Assembly (NCBI GenBank): GCA_017860085.1
Contig: JAFNAJ010000002.1
Location: 1 to 37,202 of the forward strand
DNA: 37,202 nt
DNA from: Acidobacteriota bacterium
GTDB taxonomy: Bacteria; Acidobacteriota; Vicinamibacteria; Vicinamibacterales; JAFNAJ01
Direction of reading: 5' to 3'
Part shown: positions 16,305 through 25,269 of the stretch, piece after piece
Numbering within the stretch: position 1 is the stretch's first letter
Layout of the letters: each line of letters opens with the position of its first letter
Position numbers and translations under genes: made by a program
The notes under the pieces: generated by a model
Database searches by the model: none
Told to the model about the DNA's origin: nothing
The model's input: the letters and a program-made list of their open reading frames with translations, nothing else

Positions 16305-16888
16305 TACTTCCGCTGGAAGTCCACCTTCGGAGCCTGCTGCGCGTCGGCTGGCGCCTCGTAGTACGGGTATTCCTTGAAGCCGAAGACGGCCGCCGTGACG
16401 TTGGACGGGAACCGCCGCCGCAGCGTGTTGTACTCGAGGATGCGTTCGTTGTAGCGCATGCGGGCCACGGCGATGCGGTTCTCGGTGCCGGACAGCTCGT
16501 CCATCAGGCGGTTGAACGACTCACTCGATCGAAGCTGCGGGTAGTTCTCGACGATCGCGAGCAACCGGGCCAGCGCCGACGACTGCTCGTTGGCCGCGGC
16601 GATGGTCTCCTCGGGCGTTCGCGCGCCGGCCAGTTTCGCTCGCGACTCGGCGATGCGTCCAAAGACCTCCTGCTCCTGTCCCGCCACGCCCTTGACGGTC
16701 TCGACCAGGTTCGGGATGAGGTCGTTGCGACGCATGAGCTGGTTCTGTACCTCTCCCCACGCACCCTTGATGGCTTCTTCGCCGGACGTGAAGCGGTTGT
16801 AGGAGCAGCCCGGCAGCGCAAGCAGAACGATGGCCAGCGTGCCGGTGGCCAGAAGGGTGCGGGGGAGCCAGGCGAAGCGTTCAGTCAT
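16304..16888 (-). CDS. lemA: LemA family lipoprotein
   Basis: A 194-residue protein. The N-terminus carries a hydrophobic signal ending in LALPGC, a good lipobox with C28 as the lipidated residue. The LemA core follows: YNRFTSGEEAIKGAWGEVQNQLMRRNDLIPNLVETVKG, then a long helical region and the family ending VFGFKEYPYYEAP. LemA proteins are envelope-associated helical proteins of unclear function. The usual neighbour, a TPM-domain (YgcG-like) gene, is not seen here. Convergent with the GNAT gene and divergent from aceE. Confidence 0.93.
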   Translation of the reverse strand: MTERFAWLPRTLLATGTLAIVLLALPGCSYNRFTSGEEAIKGAWGEVQNQLMRRNDLIPNLVETVKGVAGQEQEVFGRIAESRAKLAGARTPEETIAAANEQSSALARLLAIVENYPQLRSSESFNRLMDELSGTENRIAVARMRYNERILEYNTLRRRFPSNVTAAVFGFKEYPYYEAPADAQQAPKVDFQRK

Positions 16889-17162
16889 GGCGCGTCTCGT
16901 CGTTGGAAAAGAGCGGTCGCGTGGAAGTGTATCAGAGGATCAACATGCCGAGCACTGGCGGCGGCACTGCAGGTGTTCGCGCGCCGATCCGATACGCCGG
17001 CACAGCGCATCCTACAGCCCGTCGAGTCATCGGTGGTAAGCTAGCCCACCGGGCTTCCCGCAAGATCTCGACCCGTTCACGCGTGGCGTGGTGCGCGCGT
17101 GTGGCGACGGCGTGGGTGCCCCTGTCGACAAAGGAACCGCCCGGAGCCCAGGGCGCCGGGCC

Positions 17163-19859
17163 ATGCGACCCATGAAAACGACCGCCTCCAAGGACACGGC
17201 CGACGTCAATCCCATCGAGACTCGCGAGTGGCTGGAGTCGCTCGACTACGTCATCGAATCGAGCGGCCCCGTCAGGGCTGCCCGGCTCCTGCGGCAGCTC
17301 GAGATTCACGCTCGACGCTACGGCGTGAAGCCGCCGTTCACGGCCAACACGCCCTACGTGAACACGATCCGGGCCGAGGACCAGGTCACGATGCCCGGCA
17401 GCAACGAGATCGAACGGCGCATCAAGAGCCTCGTTCGCTGGAATGCGCTCGCGATGGTGGTGCGGGCCAACAAGCTCGAGGACGGCATCGGCGGCCACAT
17501 CTCGACCTATGCGTCGGCGGCGACCCTGTACGAGGTCGGATTCAATCACTTCTTCCGTGGCCGGGGCGAGTCGGGCGCCGACGGCGACCTCATCTTCTTC
17601 CAGGGACACGCCGCGCCGGGGATCTACGCCCGCGCGTTCCTCGAGGGCCGCGTGTCGCTCGAGCAGCTCGAGCGGTTCCGCCGCGAGCTGAAGCCCGGCG
17701 GGGGCCTTTCGTCGTACCCGCACCCCTGGCTGATGCCCGACTTCTGGGAGGTGCCAACCGTGTCGATGGGGCTCGGCCCCATCATGGCGATCTACCAGGC
17801 GCGGTTCAGTCGGTTCCTCGAGGATCGCGGGCTCCGCGCGATGAACGCGCGCAAGGTCTGGTGCTTCATGGGCGATGGCGAGACCGACGAGCCCGAGGCG
17901 CTGGGCGCGATCACGCTCGCCGCACGCGAGAAGCTCGACAACCTGATCTTCGTGATCAACTGCAACCTGCAGCGACTCGACGGGCCGGTGCGCGGCAACG
18001 GCCAGATCATCCAGGAGCTCGAGGCCGCCTTCCGCGGGGCCGGCTGGAACGTCATCAAGGTGCTCTGGGGGCGCGAGTGGGATGCCCTGCTCGCCAAGGA
18101 CCGCGACGGCATCCTCGCACGCCGCATGGGCGAGATCGTCGACGGTCAATACCAGAAGTACGCCGTCGAATCGGGTGACTACGTTCGCCAGCACTTCTGG
18201 GGGGCCGATCCTCGCCTGCTGGACATGGTGCGGCACCTGTCCGACGAGCAGCTGAAGAAGATGCGCCTCGGGGGGCACGACCCCGAGAAGGTCTACAACG
18301 CCTACCTGAGCGCGCTGAGCCACCGCGGGGCGCCGACGGTCATCCTCGCCCGCACGATCAAGGGCTACGGACTCGGCGAAGCTGGCGAGGGCAAGAACAT
18401 CACCCACCAGCAGAAGAAACTCAACGAGGACGAGCTCGCGGCGTTTCGCACGCGGTTCGGGATCCCGGTCTCCGACGAGGATCTCGCCGAGATCCCGTTC
18501 TACCGGCCGCCGGACGACTCGCCCGAGATTCAGTACCTGCGCGAGCGTCGGCGCACGCTCGGCGGTCCCGTGCCCGAGCGCAAGGTGGTGGCGCCCCCGA
18601 TCGAGTTGAAGCCGTCGTTCGACGAGCTCTTCGAGGAGTTCTACCGGGGCACCGACGGGCGTCGCGCGTCCACGACGATGGTGTTCGTCAGGATGCTGTC
18701 GAAGATGCTGCGGGACAAGGAACTCGGACACCTGGTGGTTCCCATCGTCCCCGACGAAGCTCGCACGTTCGGCATGGAGTCGCTCTTCCGGCAGGTGGGC
18801 ATCTACTCGCACGTCGGCCAGCTGTACGAGCCGGTCGACATGGACACCCTGCTGTACTACAAGGAAGCCACGAACGGCCAGATCTTCGAAGAAGGCATCA
18901 CCGAGGCAGGGTCGCTCTCGTCGTTCATCGCCGCCGGCACGGCCTATGCGACGCACGGCGTCAATACGATTCCGTTCTTCATCTTCTACTCGATGTTCGG
19001 GTTCCAGCGGATTGGCGACCTGATCTGGGCCGGGGCCGACATGCGCACGCGCGGGTTCCTGCTCGGAGGCACGTCGGGCCGAACGACGTTGGCGGGTGAA
19101 GGGCTGCAGCACCAGGACGGCCACAGCCACCTGCTGGCACTGCCCGTGCCCAACTGCAGGAGCTATGACCCGGCGTTTGCCTTCGAGATGGCGGCGATCA
19201 TCCAGGACGGCATCCGGCGGATGTATCACGACGGCGAGAGCGTGTTCTATTACCTCACCGTCATGAACGAGCAGTACGCGCAGCCGGCCATGCCGGACGG
19301 CGCAAAGGAGGGCATCCTGAAGGGCCTCTACCGCCTGCGTCCTGGCTCGCTCGAGAAGCCGAAGCTCCGCGCGCAGCTGTTCGGCAGCGGTGCCATCCTG
19401 CCCGAGGTGCTCAAGGCCCAAGCACTGCTCGCGGACAAGTACGCGGTGGGGGCCGACGTGTGGAGCGTGACGAGCTACACGGAGCTCTATCGGGAGGGCA
19501 ACGCGTGCGAGCGGTGGAACATGCTGCATCCCACAGCGACGCCACGCGTACCGTTCGTCACCGAGTGCCTCGGTGGCACCGAGGGTGTCCTGGTGGCCGC
19601 CAGCGACTATGTGAAGGCGCTGCCGCGCGCCATCGACCGGTGGATGCCGCGCCCGCTCACGTCGTTGGGCACCGACGGTTTCGGACGCAGCGAGAGCCGG
19701 GCCGCGCTGCGCGACTTCTTCGAGGTCGACCACCGGTTCGTGACGGTGGCCACGCTGGTGGCCCTGCTTCGCGAGCGCGCGATCGAGGCCAGGATCGTCG
19801 AGCAGGCCATGAAGGACCTCGACATCAACCCGGACAAGCTCGACCCGGCGGTTTCCTAG
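17163..19859 (+). CDS. aceE: Pyruvate dehydrogenase E1 component, homodimeric type
   Basis: 898 residues from ATG 17163 (ATG 17172 is an alternative), close to E. coli AceE at 887. It decarboxylates pyruvate with thiamine diphosphate and reductively acetylates the lipoyl group of E2. The thiamine diphosphate/Mg motif is GDGETDEPEALG with the NCNLQRLDGPV continuation. Other family blocks include YPHPWLMPDFWEVPTVSMGLGP and EGITEAGSLSSFIAAGTAYA. The frame opens further upstream, but the residues before 17163 have no family character. It is the first gene of an aceE-aceF-lpdA operon (spacing 14 bases to aceF). Confidence 0.97.
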   Translation: MRPMKTTASKDTADVNPIETREWLESLDYVIESSGPVRAARLLRQLEIHARRYGVKPPFTANTPYVNTIRAEDQVTMPGSNEIERRIKSLVRWNALAMVVRANKLEDGIGGHISTYASAATLYEVGFNHFFRGRGESGADGDLIFFQGHAAPGIYARAFLEGRVSLEQLERFRRELKPGGGLSSYPHPWLMPDFWEVPTVSMGLGPIMAIYQARFSRFLEDRGLRAMNARKVWCFMGDGETDEPEALGAITLAAREKLDNLIFVINCNLQRLDGPVRGNGQIIQELEAAFRGAGWNVIKVLWGREWDALLAKDRDGILARRMGEIVDGQYQKYAVESGDYVRQHFWGADPRLLDMVRHLSDEQLKKMRLGGHDPEKVYNAYLSALSHRGAPTVILARTIKGYGLGEAGEGKNITHQQKKLNEDELAAFRTRFGIPVSDEDLAEIPFYRPPDDSPEIQYLRERRRTLGGPVPERKVVAPPIELKPSFDELFEEFYRGTDGRRASTTMVFVRMLSKMLRDKELGHLVVPIVPDEARTFGMESLFRQVGIYSHVGQLYEPVDMDTLLYYKEATNGQIFEEGITEAGSLSSFIAAGTAYATHGVNTIPFFIFYSMFGFQRIGDLIWAGADMRTRGFLLGGTSGRTTLAGEGLQHQDGHSHLLALPVPNCRSYDPAFAFEMAAIIQDGIRRMYHDGESVFYYLTVMNEQYAQPAMPDGAKEGILKGLYRLRPGSLEKPKLRAQLFGSGAILPEVLKAQALLADKYAVGADVWSVTSYTELYREGNACERWNMLHPTATPRVPFVTECLGGTEGVLVAASDYVKALPRAIDRWMPRPLTSLGTDGFGRSESRAALRDFFEVDHRFVTVATLVALLRERAIEARIVEQAMKDLDINPDKLDPAVS

Positions 19860-19873
19860 GCGGCGCTGGAACC

Positions 19874-21265
19874 ATGGTGACCAACGTCCTTCTTCCTGAA
19901 CTGGGCGAGAACGTCAGCGGCGGGGACGTCTTGCGCGTCCTCGTGGCCGTGGGCGAAACCGTGGCCCGCGATCAGCCCGTGCTCGAGCTCGAGACCGACA
20001 AGGCCACGATCGAGGTCCCGTCGCCCGTGGCCGGGCGCGTGCAGGACGTGCGAGTGAAAGAAGGCGACCGCATCAAGGTCGGTGATCTGGTGCTGGTTGT
20101 CGACGAGGCCGAGGGCGGGGTCGAGGCGGGCGCTGGCGCGCCAGTTCGACCGGCAGCGGTCACCGTCCAGCGCGTCCATGCGGTTCCAACCAGCGCCGGC
20201 GAGGCGCCGCCAATCCCGATCGAGGATAAGCCGGGCATGCTCGAGGACGCGCTCGAAGAGGCCAGGGCCGCGACCCCGGCGGACGTTCGTCGTGCCCCGG
20301 TCGTCGAGTTCAGCCGCCCTCGAGCTGCAGGCGAAGGCAGCGAGCCACGCACGCTGGCTCCGGCCGCGCCGTCGGTCCGGCGAGCCGCGCGGGAACTCGG
20401 CGTCGACGTCAGCCAGGTGACCGGGTCTGGGCCCGGAGGTCGCATCTCGGTGGACGACGTCAAGATGCACGTGAAGCGCATCATGTCGTCGGGTGCCCCG
20501 CGCCCGGCAGCCGCGCCGCACGTGGGTGCGGCCCGTGCGCCGCTTCCCGATTTCTCGGCGTGGGGCCAGGTCGAACGACGTCCCATGCGCGCCGTGCGGC
20601 GCAAGACGGCCGAGCACCTGAGCGCGGCGTGGACCGAGATCCCTCACGTCACGCAGTTCGACAAGGCCGACATCACGTCGCTCGAGGAGCTGCGCCATCG
20701 TTACGCGGACCGCGCAGCCGATGTCGGCGGCAAGCTCACGGTGACGGCCATCGCCATCAAGGTGGTCGCCACGGCGCTCAAGGTGTTTCCGCAGTTCTGC
20801 GCCTCGGTCGACATGGCAGCCGAGGAGATCATCTACAAGCACTACGTCCACGTCGGCGTCGCCGTCGACACCGAGCGCGGACTCCTGGTGCCCGTGATTC
20901 GCGATGCCGACCGAAAGAGCATCGTCCAGATCTCGGTGGAGCTGTCGCAGGTCAGCGAGCGGGCCAGGGCCAACAAGCTGTCGCTCGACGACATGCAGGG
21001 CGGAACCTTCACGATCACCAACCTTGGCGGCATCGGCGGCACGCACTTCACGCCGATCGTCAATCACCCGGAGGTCGCCATCCTGGGCGTGTCGCGGAGT
21101 CGAATCGAGCCGGTGTTCATCGATGGCGAGTTCAAGCCGCGCCAGATGCTGCCCTTGTCGCTGTCGTACGACCACCGCGTCATCGACGGGGCCGATGGGA
21201 TCCGCTTTCTGCGGTGGGTCGTCGAAGCGCTGGAGCAGCCCTTCCTGCTGTCGCTGGAAGGCTAG
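19874..21265 (+). CDS. aceF: Pyruvate dehydrogenase E2, dihydrolipoamide acetyltransferase
   Basis: 463 residues from ATG 19874. There is one N-terminal lipoyl domain (about residues 2-78) with the lipoylated lysine K43 in ETDKATIE. After an Ala/Pro-rich linker, a peripheral-subunit-binding domain is visible (APSVRRAARELGVDVSQVTGSGPGGRISVDDV, about 155-190), then the catalytic acetyltransferase domain ending with SLSYDHRVIDGADGIRF, whose His and Asp are catalytic. E. coli AceF has three lipoyl domains; a single one is common elsewhere. lipA, encoding lipoyl synthase, lies nearby at 24288-25199. Confidence 0.96.
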   Translation: MVTNVLLPELGENVSGGDVLRVLVAVGETVARDQPVLELETDKATIEVPSPVAGRVQDVRVKEGDRIKVGDLVLVVDEAEGGVEAGAGAPVRPAAVTVQRVHAVPTSAGEAPPIPIEDKPGMLEDALEEARAATPADVRRAPVVEFSRPRAAGEGSEPRTLAPAAPSVRRAARELGVDVSQVTGSGPGGRISVDDVKMHVKRIMSSGAPRPAAAPHVGAARAPLPDFSAWGQVERRPMRAVRRKTAEHLSAAWTEIPHVTQFDKADITSLEELRHRYADRAADVGGKLTVTAIAIKVVATALKVFPQFCASVDMAAEEIIYKHYVHVGVAVDTERGLLVPVIRDADRKSIVQISVELSQVSERARANKLSLDDMQGGTFTITNLGGIGGTHFTPIVNHPEVAILGVSRSRIEPVFIDGEFKPRQMLPLSLSYDHRVIDGADGIRFLRWVVEALEQPFLLSLEG

Positions 21266-21279
21266 GAGCGTCGGGGTCC

Positions 21280-22704
21280 ATGACTGAGCGCAAGACACAG
21301 GTGGCTGTCGTCGGCGGTGGGCCAGGCGGCTACGCGGCCGCCTTCCTCGGTGCCGACTTGGGCTTCGACGTGACGCTGGTCGACGAGGCCGCGAACCCGG
21401 GGGGCGTATGCCTCTACCGTGGCTGCATCCCCTCGAAAGCCCTGCTGCACGTCGCCCGGCTGCTGACCGAGGCGCGTCACGCGTCGGCGTGGGGTGTCGA
21501 TTTCGACGCGCCGCGCGTGGACCTCGATCGCCTGCGGGCATGGAAGACGGCCGTGGTCGAGAGGCTGACCGACGGGCTCGGGCAACTCTCCCGCCAGCGC
21601 AAGGTGCGGTACGTCCGCGGGCGTGCGAGCCTTCTTGACCCCCACACCTTGAGCATCACGACCTCCGAGGACGAGGAGCACCTCGCGTTCGACCACGCCA
21701 TCCTGGCCACGGGATCTCGACCGGCCACCATCCCGGGGCTCCCGCACGACAGCCCGCGCGTGGTCGATTCGACCGCGGCGCTCGACCTGCCCGACATCCC
21801 CGGCCGGCTGCTCGTGATCGGCGGAGGCTACATCGGCCTCGAGTTGGGCACTGTCTACGCGGCGCTGGGCTCGCGCGTCACCGTCGTCGAGATGATGTCG
21901 GGGCTGCTGCCGGGGGCCGATCGCGACCTCGTCGGGGTTCTCGCGCGGCGCGTGGAGCAGGCGTGCGACGCCGTGCGTCTCGGCACCAAGGTGGTTGGTG
22001 CGCGCGAGGAACCAGACGGCGTCTACGTCACGTTCGAGGGGCCGGAGGGGCGCGAGCCGGAGCAGCGCTTCGACCGCGTGCTCGTGGCCGTGGGACGCAA
22101 GCCCAACTCGAACGTGCCGGGGCTCGAGCAGACGCGCGTGGCGATCGATGCACGCGGGTTCATCGAGGTCGACGCCCAGCGGCGTACGGCCGAGCCCTCG
22201 ATTTTCGCCATCGGCGACGTGGCGGGCGAGCCGATGCTCGCGCACAAGGCCTCGCATGAGGGTCGCGTCGCGGTGGAGGCGATTGCGGGCAAGAAGGTCG
22301 CCTTCGAGCCACGCGCCATTCCCGCGGTCGTGTTCACCGACCCCGAGGTCGCCTGGTGCGGCCTGACCGAGATGCAGGCCAAGGAACAGGGGACGCGCGT
22401 CGAGGTTGCCCGCTTTCCGTGGGCAGCGTCGGGGCGTGCGCTGACGCTCGATCGCAGCGACGGCCTCACGAAGCTCGTGATCGATCCCGACACCGAGCGG
22501 GTGCTGGGCATGGGCGTGGTCGGGCCGGGTGCCGGGGAACTCGTGGCCGAGGGCGTGCTCGCGGTCGAGATGGCCGCCGTGGCGAGCGACCTCGCGCTGA
22601 CGATCCACGCGCATCCGACGCTCTCGGAAACGGTCATGGAGGCAGCCGAGGCATTCTTCGGCCACGCGACGCACATCTACCGTCCCAAGCGGAGGGGCGC
22701 GTGA
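21280..22704 (+). CDS. lpdA: Dihydrolipoyl dehydrogenase (E3)
   Basis: 474 residues from ATG 21280, the third gene of the pyruvate dehydrogenase operon, 14 bases after aceF. It reoxidises the lipoyl groups of E2 using FAD and NAD+. The FAD-binding motif is VAVVGGGPGGYAAAF. The redox disulphide is in GGVCLYRGCIPSKALL (CxxxxC), with Tyr where Asn is common. The NAD domain is LLVIGGGYIGLELGTVYAALG. The C-terminal active-site block HAHPTLSETVMEAAEAF supplies the catalytic His and Glu. Length is normal. Confidence 0.97.
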   Translation: MTERKTQVAVVGGGPGGYAAAFLGADLGFDVTLVDEAANPGGVCLYRGCIPSKALLHVARLLTEARHASAWGVDFDAPRVDLDRLRAWKTAVVERLTDGLGQLSRQRKVRYVRGRASLLDPHTLSITTSEDEEHLAFDHAILATGSRPATIPGLPHDSPRVVDSTAALDLPDIPGRLLVIGGGYIGLELGTVYAALGSRVTVVEMMSGLLPGADRDLVGVLARRVEQACDAVRLGTKVVGAREEPDGVYVTFEGPEGREPEQRFDRVLVAVGRKPNSNVPGLEQTRVAIDARGFIEVDAQRRTAEPSIFAIGDVAGEPMLAHKASHEGRVAVEAIAGKKVAFEPRAIPAVVFTDPEVAWCGLTEMQAKEQGTRVEVARFPWAASGRALTLDRSDGLTKLVIDPDTERVLGMGVVGPGAGELVAEGVLAVEMAAVASDLALTIHAHPTLSETVMEAAEAFFGHATHIYRPKRRGA

Positions 22705-22800
22705 CGTGACTGCCTCACCGGCGAACCGTCGGGTCGAGGTTCCGTCCAATGCAGGAAACCATGTTTCAGCGCGGATCCGGGTAAGAATCGGAGGTTCTGT

Positions 22801-23433
22801 ATGGAGAAGATGGTGCGTGTGAGTCTGACAGCGGTCGCGAACACCGTCATGTTCACGACGATGATGGCCGTCGCCGGGTGCGGCGGGGGCCAGGCCGGCA
22901 AACCAGACCAGGTGCCGGGCATCTCGTCGGCGCCGGCGCCCCAGGCCGCGGTCGACCCGGCCAAGCGAGGGGAGTACCTCGTGACCATCGGCGGCTGCAA
23001 CGACTGCCACACACCGTGGAAGATGGGAGCCAACGGCCCGGAGCCCGACATGACCGCCATGCTGTCGGGGCATCCGGCCGCGCTGCAGATGCCGCCGGCG
23101 CCGGCGCCTTCCGGGCCCTGGCTCTGGTTTGGCGCCGGCAGCAATACGGCGTTTGCGGGTCCCTGGGGCGTGAGCTATGCCATCAACCTCACACCGGACG
23201 AGGAGACCGGGATCGGGTTGTGGAACGAGCAGGTCTTCGTCAACGCCCTGAAGACCGGGCGTCACATGGGCGTCGGCCGTCCCATCCTGCCGCCGATGCC
23301 GTGGCAGGGATACTCGAAGATGACCGACGAGGATCTGAAGGCCGTCTACGCGTACCTGCGGACGATCCCGGCCAAGAAGAACCAGCCGCCGGACCCGGTG
23401 ATCAACGAAGCGCCAGCGCCTCCGCCGCAGTAG
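22801..23433 (+). CDS. Cytochrome c lipoprotein
   Basis: A 210-residue protein started by ATG 22801 with GGAGG 6 bases upstream (22790-22794). The N-terminus has a hydrophobic segment ending in AVAGC, a lipobox with C27, followed by a Gly/Pro/Ala-rich linker. A single heme-binding CNDCH (residues 66-70) lies in EYLVTIGGCNDCHTPWKM, and the C-terminus (MTDEDLKAVYAYLRTIPAKKN) is typical of class I cytochrome c. It is probably anchored to the periplasmic membrane face and transfers electrons to an unknown partner. It follows lpdA by 96 bases and likely has its own promoter. Confidence 0.9.
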   Translation: MEKMVRVSLTAVANTVMFTTMMAVAGCGGGQAGKPDQVPGISSAPAPQAAVDPAKRGEYLVTIGGCNDCHTPWKMGANGPEPDMTAMLSGHPAALQMPPAPAPSGPWLWFGAGSNTAFAGPWGVSYAINLTPDEETGIGLWNEQVFVNALKTGRHMGVGRPILPPMPWQGYSKMTDEDLKAVYAYLRTIPAKKNQPPDPVINEAPAPPPQ

Positions 23434-23439
23434 GGTTTC

Positions 23440-23459
23440 GGCGCGCGGCGGCACGCGCC
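23440..23459. terminator. Hairpin between convergent cytochrome and UDG genes
   Basis: GGCGCG (23440-23445) and CGCGCC (23454-23459) form a 6-bp GC stem with an 8-base loop, in the 28-base gap between convergent genes. No T-tract. A possible bidirectional terminator. Confidence 0.4.
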
Positions 23460-23461
23460 TC

Positions 23462-24220
23462 TCAGTCGCGCGCGAGCTGGCGCGCACGACGGAAGACGTC
23501 GTCCAGCATCCCGGCGGTCAGGCGACCGGTGTTCGTGTTCTGTCGGCTGGGGTGGTACGACTCGATGAGCATCGGAAGCCCAGCCACGGCAGGCTCGAAG
23601 ACGTGGCCGTGCGCGAACCGCGGTCGGGGGGTCACGGACACGCCCTTTGCGCGGGCCAGCTTCCAGTAGGCGTCTGATGCCACCCTTCCCAGCGCGACGA
23701 TGACGCGCACTCGGCCGAGCGCCTCCAACTCGGCCAGCAGGTGCGGAAAGCAGTGCTCCAGCTCATCGCGCGTCGGCTTGTTGCCGGGCGGCGCGCAGCG
23801 GACCGCCGCGGCGATGAACGCGCCGGTCAGGCGCAGGCCGTCGCTCGCATGCCGCGAGGTGGGTCGCGACGCGAGGCCGTTGGCGTGCATGGCCCGCATC
23901 AGGAAATCGCCCGAGCCGTCGCCCGTGAAGACCCGGCCCGTCCGATTGGCCCCATGGGCGGCCGGCGCGAGCCCCAGCACCAGGATGCGCGCCTCGGGAT
24001 CGCCAAACCCCGGGACCGGCCTGCCCCAGTACGTGTCGTTGCGGTGGGCGGCCTTCTTGTCCCGGGCAATCCGCGCGCAGTACTCGCGGAGCCGCGGACA
24101 TCGCTCACACGAGACGATCGCGCTCGCCACGCGGTCCAGTGAAGAAACCGGGCTGGTTCCGGGTGCTTGGCTCTTCGTTCGTGGTCCGTCCGGAGTTCTT
24201 GGTTCTTCGTGCCGAGCCAT
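23462..24220 (-). CDS. Type-5 uracil-DNA glycosylase (UdgB family), repeat-derived N-terminus
   Basis: About 252 residues from ATG 24220. It belongs to the [4Fe-4S] uracil-DNA glycosylase family 5, which removes uracil and some other deaminated bases. The family blocks are clear: CERCPRLREYC, YWGRPVPGFGDPEARILVLGLAPAAHGANRTGRVFTGDGSGDFL, AAVRCAPPGNKPT, and ESYHPSRQNTNTGRLT near the C-terminus. The first ~25 residues (ARHEEPRTPDGPRTKSQAPG) are not family sequence: they are a translation of the heptad repeat at about 24150-24220. GTG 24130 would be a repeat-free start but sits very close to the first cysteines. It is downstream of lipA on the same strand. Confidence 0.9.
   Translation of the reverse strand: MARHEEPRTPDGPRTKSQAPGTSPVSSLDRVASAIVSCERCPRLREYCARIARDKKAAHRNDTYWGRPVPGFGDPEARILVLGLAPAAHGANRTGRVFTGDGSGDFLMRAMHANGLASRPTSRHASDGLRLTGAFIAAAVRCAPPGNKPTRDELEHCFPHLLAELEALGRVRVIVALGRVASDAYWKLARAKGVSVTPRPRFAHGHVFEPAVAGLPMLIESYHPSRQNTNTGRLTAGMLDDVFRRARQLARD
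24150..24220. repeat. Heptad G/T-rich repeat, copy 2 (inside UDG reading frame)
   Basis: On the plus strand this stretch reads as GGTTCCGG, GTGCTTGG, TTCGTGGTCCG and GTTCTTGGTTCTT units, the same family as at 1-100 and 29459-29625. Only the G/T-rich arm is clear here; the complementary arm is missing or eroded. On the minus strand it is translated at the start of the uracil-DNA glycosylase. Confidence 0.7.
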
Positions 24221-24287
24221 CAAGATTCCGCACTCGATCACGTCACCTGCCGCAGCGCCGAGCACAAGCGCCTGCAGGCCCGCGCCG

Positions 24288-25199
24288 TCAGGATTTCGAG
24301 GCGGCCGCCCGCTCGAACGCGTCGGCCTGTTCGTGCGCGTGGTACGAGCTCCGCACGAGAGGTGCCGACTCGACGTGTCCGAAGCCCATGTCCAGGGCCA
24401 GGCGTCGCAACTCGGCAAACTCGCTCGGGTGGTAGTAGCGCACCAAGGGCAGGTGCTGCTCCGAGGGACGCAGGTACTGACCGATCGTGAGAATCTCGAC
24501 GCCCACGCCGCGGAGGTCGCGCAGGGTCTGCACCACCTCCTCCCACTCCTCGCCCAGGCCAACCATCAGCCCTGACTTGGTCGGGATGTGGGGCGCATAC
24601 CGTCTCGACCGATCGAGCAACTCGAGCGTGCGCGTGTACCGTCCGCCCGATCTCGCCAGTCGGTAGAGGCGAGGCACCGTCTCGGTATTGTGGTTGAGCA
24701 CATCCGGCCCGGCGTCGAGCACGGCGTGCAGCGGTTCGGCCTTGCCCTGGAAATCCGGGATCAGCACCTCGACCTTGGCGCTGGCGTTGGCCGCCCGAAT
24801 CCGCCGAATCGTCTCCGCGAAGATGTAGGCTCCGCCGTCGGGCAAATCGTCGCGATCCACCGACGTGATCACGACGTAGCGCAGCCCCAGGTCGCGGACG
24901 GCGCTCGCCACCCTGGCGGGTTCCTCGAGGTCGTAGATCGGGGGCTTGCCGTGCGCCACCGCGCAATAGCCGCACGCACGCGTGCACACGTCGCCGAGAA
25001 TCATGAACGTGGCGGTGCCGTGGTGCCAGCACTCGCCGATGTTCGGGCAGTGCGCTTCCTCGCAGACGGTGTTGAGCTGGAGATTCCGCATCAACCCCTT
25101 GAGCCGGACGTAGTTATCCGACCCCGGGGCGCGGACCTTGAGCCAGTCGGGCTTGGGCTCGCGCCGGCGAACGTCCGTCAGCGGAATCACGCCCTGCAT
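24288..25199 (-). CDS. lipA: Lipoyl synthase
   Basis: 303 residues, a radical SAM enzyme that inserts two sulfurs into protein-bound octanoyl groups to make lipoyl cofactors. Both [4Fe-4S] clusters can be seen: the auxiliary cluster in CEEAHCPNIGEC (C46, C51, C57) and the radical SAM cluster in CTRACGYC (C72, C76, C79). The motif HNTETVPRLY and the ending VESAPLVRSSYHA, which carries the conserved serine ligand, are also present. lipB (octanoyltransferase) is not in this window. The aceF-encoded E2 is an obvious substrate. A possible -10 element lies just upstream. Confidence 0.97.
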   Translation of the reverse strand: MQGVIPLTDVRRREPKPDWLKVRAPGSDNYVRLKGLMRNLQLNTVCEEAHCPNIGECWHHGTATFMILGDVCTRACGYCAVAHGKPPIYDLEEPARVASAVRDLGLRYVVITSVDRDDLPDGGAYIFAETIRRIRAANASAKVEVLIPDFQGKAEPLHAVLDAGPDVLNHNTETVPRLYRLARSGGRYTRTLELLDRSRRYAPHIPTKSGLMVGLGEEWEEVVQTLRDLRGVGVEILTIGQYLRPSEQHLPLVRYYHPSEFAELRRLALDMGFGHVESAPLVRSSYHAHEQADAFERAAASKS

Positions 25200-25208
25200 A
25201 TCCGGTCC

Positions 25209-25214
25209 ATGCTA
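25209..25214 (-). promoter_or_regulatory. Possible -10 (TAGCAT) close to the lipA start
   Basis: TAGCAT on the minus strand is separated by 9 bases from the lipA ATG (25199). If used, the transcript would start at or a few bases before the ATG, giving a leaderless or nearly leaderless mRNA. No strong Shine-Dalgarno is seen in between. Weak evidence taken alone. Confidence 0.3.
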
Positions 25215-25269
25215 CCACGCGGTCCCCCGGTTCTCCGGGGGGACAGTTGGTGCTACCCTCCTGCCACCT

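Noticed and set aside
16932-19733. A 933-codon open frame antisense to aceE
   Set aside because: It lies opposite a clearly conserved aceE and shows His/Arg/Val/Glu-rich shadow composition with no domain. GC-rich codon use keeps the opposite frame open.
21262-23487. A 741-codon open frame antisense to lpdA and the cytochrome gene
   Set aside because: Composition is typical of an antisense shadow, and both sense genes have strong motifs.
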